A stretch of DNA of 64,000 nucleotides from Pseudomonadota bacterium (GTDB lineage Bacteria; Pseudomonadota; Gammaproteobacteria; Xanthomonadales; Xanthomonadaceae): NCBI GenBank assembly GCA_018241125.1, contig JAFEEL010000033.1, positions 124,001-188,000 of the forward strand, given 5' to 3'. How positions within the stretch are numbered: position 1 is the stretch's first letter; each line of letters starts with the position of its first letter. Below the pieces are notes generated by a model. The model was given only the letters and a program-made list of their open reading frames with translations, did not search any database and had not been told where the DNA came from. A program made the translations under genes and the position numbers. This document shows positions 61,702 to 64,000 of this stretch, in pieces.

Positions 61702-62552
61702 TGGCCCACGCGATCGGTCACGTCGATAACACCGGCTCCGAGGGGCTGGCGCACTGGCAGTTGCTGGCGCTGCTCAAGACCCTGGGCGAGGCCAACGGCT
61801 GGACGACGCTGCGCTACACCACGCCCACCGACGGCAGCCCGCGCGAGCTGATCTTGCAGGGTGTCGGGTTGTCGGGTGCCGAGCAAATCTTCATCGGCTT
61901 TCGCACCTACCACGACGCCACCGCAGACTATTACAACGTGTCGGTGGCCGCGTTCACCGGCTATGTCGGTGCCGCCGCATTCAATGCCCAGCCCGGCTGG
62001 CATGAGATGGGCCTGTGCGCGCACAACCGCCGCATCGACTACTGGATCGCGGTCAACGCCCAGCGCTTCGCGTTCGCGCTGAAAGTCGGCACGCCGGTGT
62101 ACGAGCTGGGGTATGTCGGAAAGTATTTCTGCTACGCCACCCCCGGCCAGTATCCGTACCCGATGGCGGTGATCGGCACCCTCAACGGCACGCCGGCCAC
62201 GCGCTACTCGGATGTCACCGCCGCCCATTCTTCGGGGGCAAAGGGCGCGCTGGCGCAGGGCGCGGTGCGCGATCAGATGGGCACCTGGCAGCAGTTCTTC
62301 AACCAGCCCTTCACCGGCGAAACCAACAACGCCGCCGCCATCCGCCGCGACACCGGCGGCCAGTATTCGGCGCTGCCGTCGGTGCTCTACAACGGCCACA
62401 ACGTCTGGGGCGAGCTGGACGGCGTGCGCTACGTGTGCGGCTTCGACAACGTGGTGGAGAACACTGCGACCATCGACGGTGTGGCCCAGGTGGTGGTGCA
62501 AGACGTGTTCCGCACCGGCATCGGCGATTACTTCTTGCTGGAGTTGAACTGA
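61701..62552 (+). CDS. distal tail protein, unknown function
   Basis: A 283-residue beta-rich protein with no recognised motif, directly after the tape measure gene, where distal tail or tail-tip proteins are encoded. It starts with HWQLLALLKTLGEANGWT and has several aromatic-rich segments (FRTYHDATADYYNVSV). It is weakly like the next protein in its first 60 residues. Overlaps both neighbours by one base or more. Confidence 0.72.
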   Translation: MAHAIGHVDNTGSEGLAHWQLLALLKTLGEANGWTTLRYTTPTDGSPRELILQGVGLSGAEQIFIGFRTYHDATADYYNVSVAAFTGYVGAAAFNAQPGWHEMGLCAHNRRIDYWIAVNAQRFAFALKVGTPVYELGYVGKYFCYATPGQYPYPMAVIGTLNGTPATRYSDVTAAHSSGAKGALAQGAVRDQMGTWQQFFNQPFTGETNNAAAIRRDTGGQYSALPSVLYNGHNVWGELDGVRYVCGFDNVVENTATIDGVAQVVVQDVFRTGIGDYFLLELN

Positions 62553-63481
62553 TGGCCTACGTGTCCGGCACCGCCTCCACCTTCGCCGCGCTGCTGGCCG
62601 GCCTGCAAAGCGCGTGCACCGCCAACGGCTGGACGCTCGACGGCAACGTGCTGCACAAGGGCACCTGCTTCGTGGAGGCCATCGTCGTCCCGCAGGACTT
62701 CCCCTGCCTGCGCGTGCAGGCCGGCACCGGCGTGGCCGGCGGTGCGCTCACCGGGCGCAGCGACATCGGCGGCGCGCAGTTGGGCACGTCCGCGAGCAAC
62801 GACACCGCCTATTACTCCACCATTCCCATCGACGTGCCCTTCGTGTTCCCGCTGAGTTACGAGGTGCACATCCACAGCGCCCCCGATGAGGTGTACCTCG
62901 TCGTCAACTACGCCGCCCGCTTCTATCAGTTCGTCGCCTTCGGGCAGTCCGCACAGCCGGGGCTTTCCGGCTCGGGCAACTGGTATGCGGGCACTGATAT
63001 CGCATCGAACCGGGCTGTGAGCAGTGCCAGCATCCTCGCGGACGGCGGCCGAATGGCGGCGGCCGCATTGAATGGCGGTCTGGCGATGTGCCGGTACGAT
63101 TCCTCTCAGGGCTATTCCAACAACGCCGCCTGCCACCACGCCCTCGATGCCGGCGCCAGCGCCTGGCAGATCGAGGGCGCCTGGCGCGACTGGTATGACC
63201 TGAACGCCAACACGCCCTCGGCCTTCAACTCCGAAGCGGTGCTGATCCCGGTGCGGATGTACGCCTACCGCCCGAGCGGCTTCGTATCGGTGGTGGCCGA
63301 GCTGGCGCATGCGCGCTTCGTCAACATCGGCTCGCTCGACGATCAGCAGATCATCACCCTGGGCACCGATCGCTGGAAGGTGTATCCGTGGTGGGCGCGC
63401 GGCGCGGTATACGACGCCATCGGCCACAACGGCAACTATTCCGGCCTCAACGGCCACGCCCTGCGCTACGACGGGCCATGA
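62552..63481 (+). CDS. distal tail protein, unknown function
   Basis: A 309-residue protein rich in Tyr, Trp and Gly, predicted mostly beta. It opens AALLAGLQSACTANGWT, similar to the previous protein, and continues with PLSYEVHIHSAPDEVYLVV and later KVYPWWARGAVYDAI. It may be a tail-tip or receptor-contact protein. The ATG at 62552 overlaps the previous stop and its own stop overlaps the next ATG. Confidence 0.72.
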   Translation: MAYVSGTASTFAALLAGLQSACTANGWTLDGNVLHKGTCFVEAIVVPQDFPCLRVQAGTGVAGGALTGRSDIGGAQLGTSASNDTAYYSTIPIDVPFVFPLSYEVHIHSAPDEVYLVVNYAARFYQFVAFGQSAQPGLSGSGNWYAGTDIASNRAVSSASILADGGRMAAAALNGGLAMCRYDSSQGYSNNAACHHALDAGASAWQIEGAWRDWYDLNANTPSAFNSEAVLIPVRMYAYRPSGFVSVVAELAHARFVNIGSLDDQQIITLGTDRWKVYPWWARGAVYDAIGHNGNYSGLNGHALRYDGP

Positions 63482-64000
63482 CCGCACTGGCCGCCCGCAT
63501 CGCGCAATCCCCGCTCGGCGCGTACCCGAATGCGCGCATCAGCGCCGATCTGAACGCGTATCGGGTCGATTACTGGCCGGCGCACCAAGACGCCGCCACG
63601 CCCGGCGCGGTGATCGCGCTCACCCGCGCCGTCGCCGTCGCGCACCCGCGCACGCTGGCCGCCAGCGCGGGGCGCAGCTACATGGACGACTATTACTACC
63701 GCATCCACCTGCGCCCGGCCGTGTTGAATTTGGGCACGCTGGCCAACGCGCAAAGCCGCCCGGTCGAGGTGTGGAATGCGTGGCCGGCCAGCGCGCAAAC
63801 GCTCACCGGTACGCCGTTGGCTGGCGATGCCGGCATCGCCGTCACCGCGCCGGCGGCATTCCCCGTCGCCTTCGCGCCGCTGCAAGCCCGCACCTGGTCG
63901 GTTGCGGTGGGCTTGGATGGCCCCCCGAACATCGCCGCCACGCTCACTTTCACCTTCGCCGATGCCACCCAGACGGTGACGCTGCCGATCACCGGCACCC
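63478..64000 (+). CDS. tail protein, cut by the window edge
   Basis: An ORF from the ATG at 63478 remains open to the last base (174 codons seen). It begins MTALAARIAQSPLGAYPN and has a beta-rich region with LAGDAGIAVTAPAAFPV and TLTFTFADATQTVTLPI, typical of an immunoglobulin-like tail domain. It overlaps the previous stop (ATGA). Function beyond tail structure cannot be told. Confidence 0.7.
   Translation, partial: MTALAARIAQSPLGAYPNARISADLNAYRVDYWPAHQDAATPGAVIALTRAVAVAHPRTLAASAGRSYMDDYYYRIHLRPAVLNLGTLANAQSRPVEVWNAWPASAQTLTGTPLAGDAGIAVTAPAAFPVAFAPLQARTWSVAVGLDGPPNIAATLTFTFADATQTVTLPITGT

Larger units (their letters stand above)
33941..64000. mobile_element. Mu-type transposable prophage, incomplete at the right edge
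   Basis: A continuous block of phage genes begins between 33858 and 34075 and runs off the window. Early genes (regulator, MuA-type transposase, MuB-type ATPase, Gam, GemA, Mor) read left; the repressor and all lysis, packaging, head and tail genes read right. This divergent plan with the transposase operon running outward is like BcepMu rather than Mu. The head proteins are of the Mu family. The exact left end was not identified: no terminal repeat could be recognised in the 218 bases between pilR and mor, which hold an inverted repeat (33921-33940) and short direct repeats. Confidence 0.92.

Overview
The window is GC-rich, densely packed bacterial chromosome. The order ftsZ-lpxC-DUF721/dciA-M23 peptidase-secA-Nudix/ThiE, then coaE-pilD-pilC-pilB, together with arrays of degenerate 7-bp repeats (GGGACTC/GGGATTC type) between genes, points to a gammaproteobacterium of the Xanthomonadales (Lysobacterales), for example a Lysobacter- or Thermomonas-like organism. 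This assignment is inferred from gene order and repeat style; no database was consulted.

Region 1 (1-15.1 kb) is host core: the end of the division cluster (ftsZ), lipid A synthesis (lpxC), a DciA-type helicase loader, an M23 envelope peptidase, secA, a two-domain Nudix/ThiE-like protein, and a minus-strand group with the type IV pilus genes pilB, pilC and pilD plus a phosphoethanolamine-transferase-like protein and coaE.

Region 2 (15.3-28.0 kb) is a two-armed surface-glycan island lying between pilB and the pilins. The plus-strand arm has three methyltransferases, a GT4 glycosyltransferase, a FemAB/GNAT-like acyltransferase, a hexapeptide acyltransferase, a VOC protein, an FkbH-like HAD enzyme and an acyl carrier protein, nearly all translationally coupled. 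The minus-strand arm has a TMTC/GT-C-like membrane protein, a GT2 enzyme, a DegT-type aminotransferase and a flippase-like membrane protein. Its position suggests a job in pilin or surface-polysaccharide decoration (inference).

Region 3 (28.1-33.9 kb) has two pilA genes, each with a near-consensus sigma-54 promoter and a terminator hairpin, a fused membrane/spermidine-synthase-like protein, and the sigma-54 activator gene pilR, which probably drives both pilins.

Region 4 (about 33.95 kb to the right edge) is a transposable Mu-type prophage that begins just upstream of pilR, where pilS would be expected, and runs off the window. A leftward early operon (Ner/gp16-like regulator, winged-helix protein, MuA-type transposase, MuB-type ATPase, Gam, GemA, Mor) diverges from a rightward repressor across a perfect 19-bp palindrome. 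A BrnT/BrnA toxin-antitoxin pair sits on the opposite strand inside the early operon. Next to the repressor are four unrecognised membrane, zinc-ribbon and secreted proteins that look like lysogeny cargo. Rightward late genes follow: lysis, DksA-like protein, terminases, DUF935 portal, MuF with a JAB-like C-terminus, gpG, protease/scaffold, capsid, then tail genes without a visible sheath and with a candidate -1 frameshift before the tape measure. The head and early region are Mu/BcepMu-like while the tail looks siphoviral, so the phage is mosaic.
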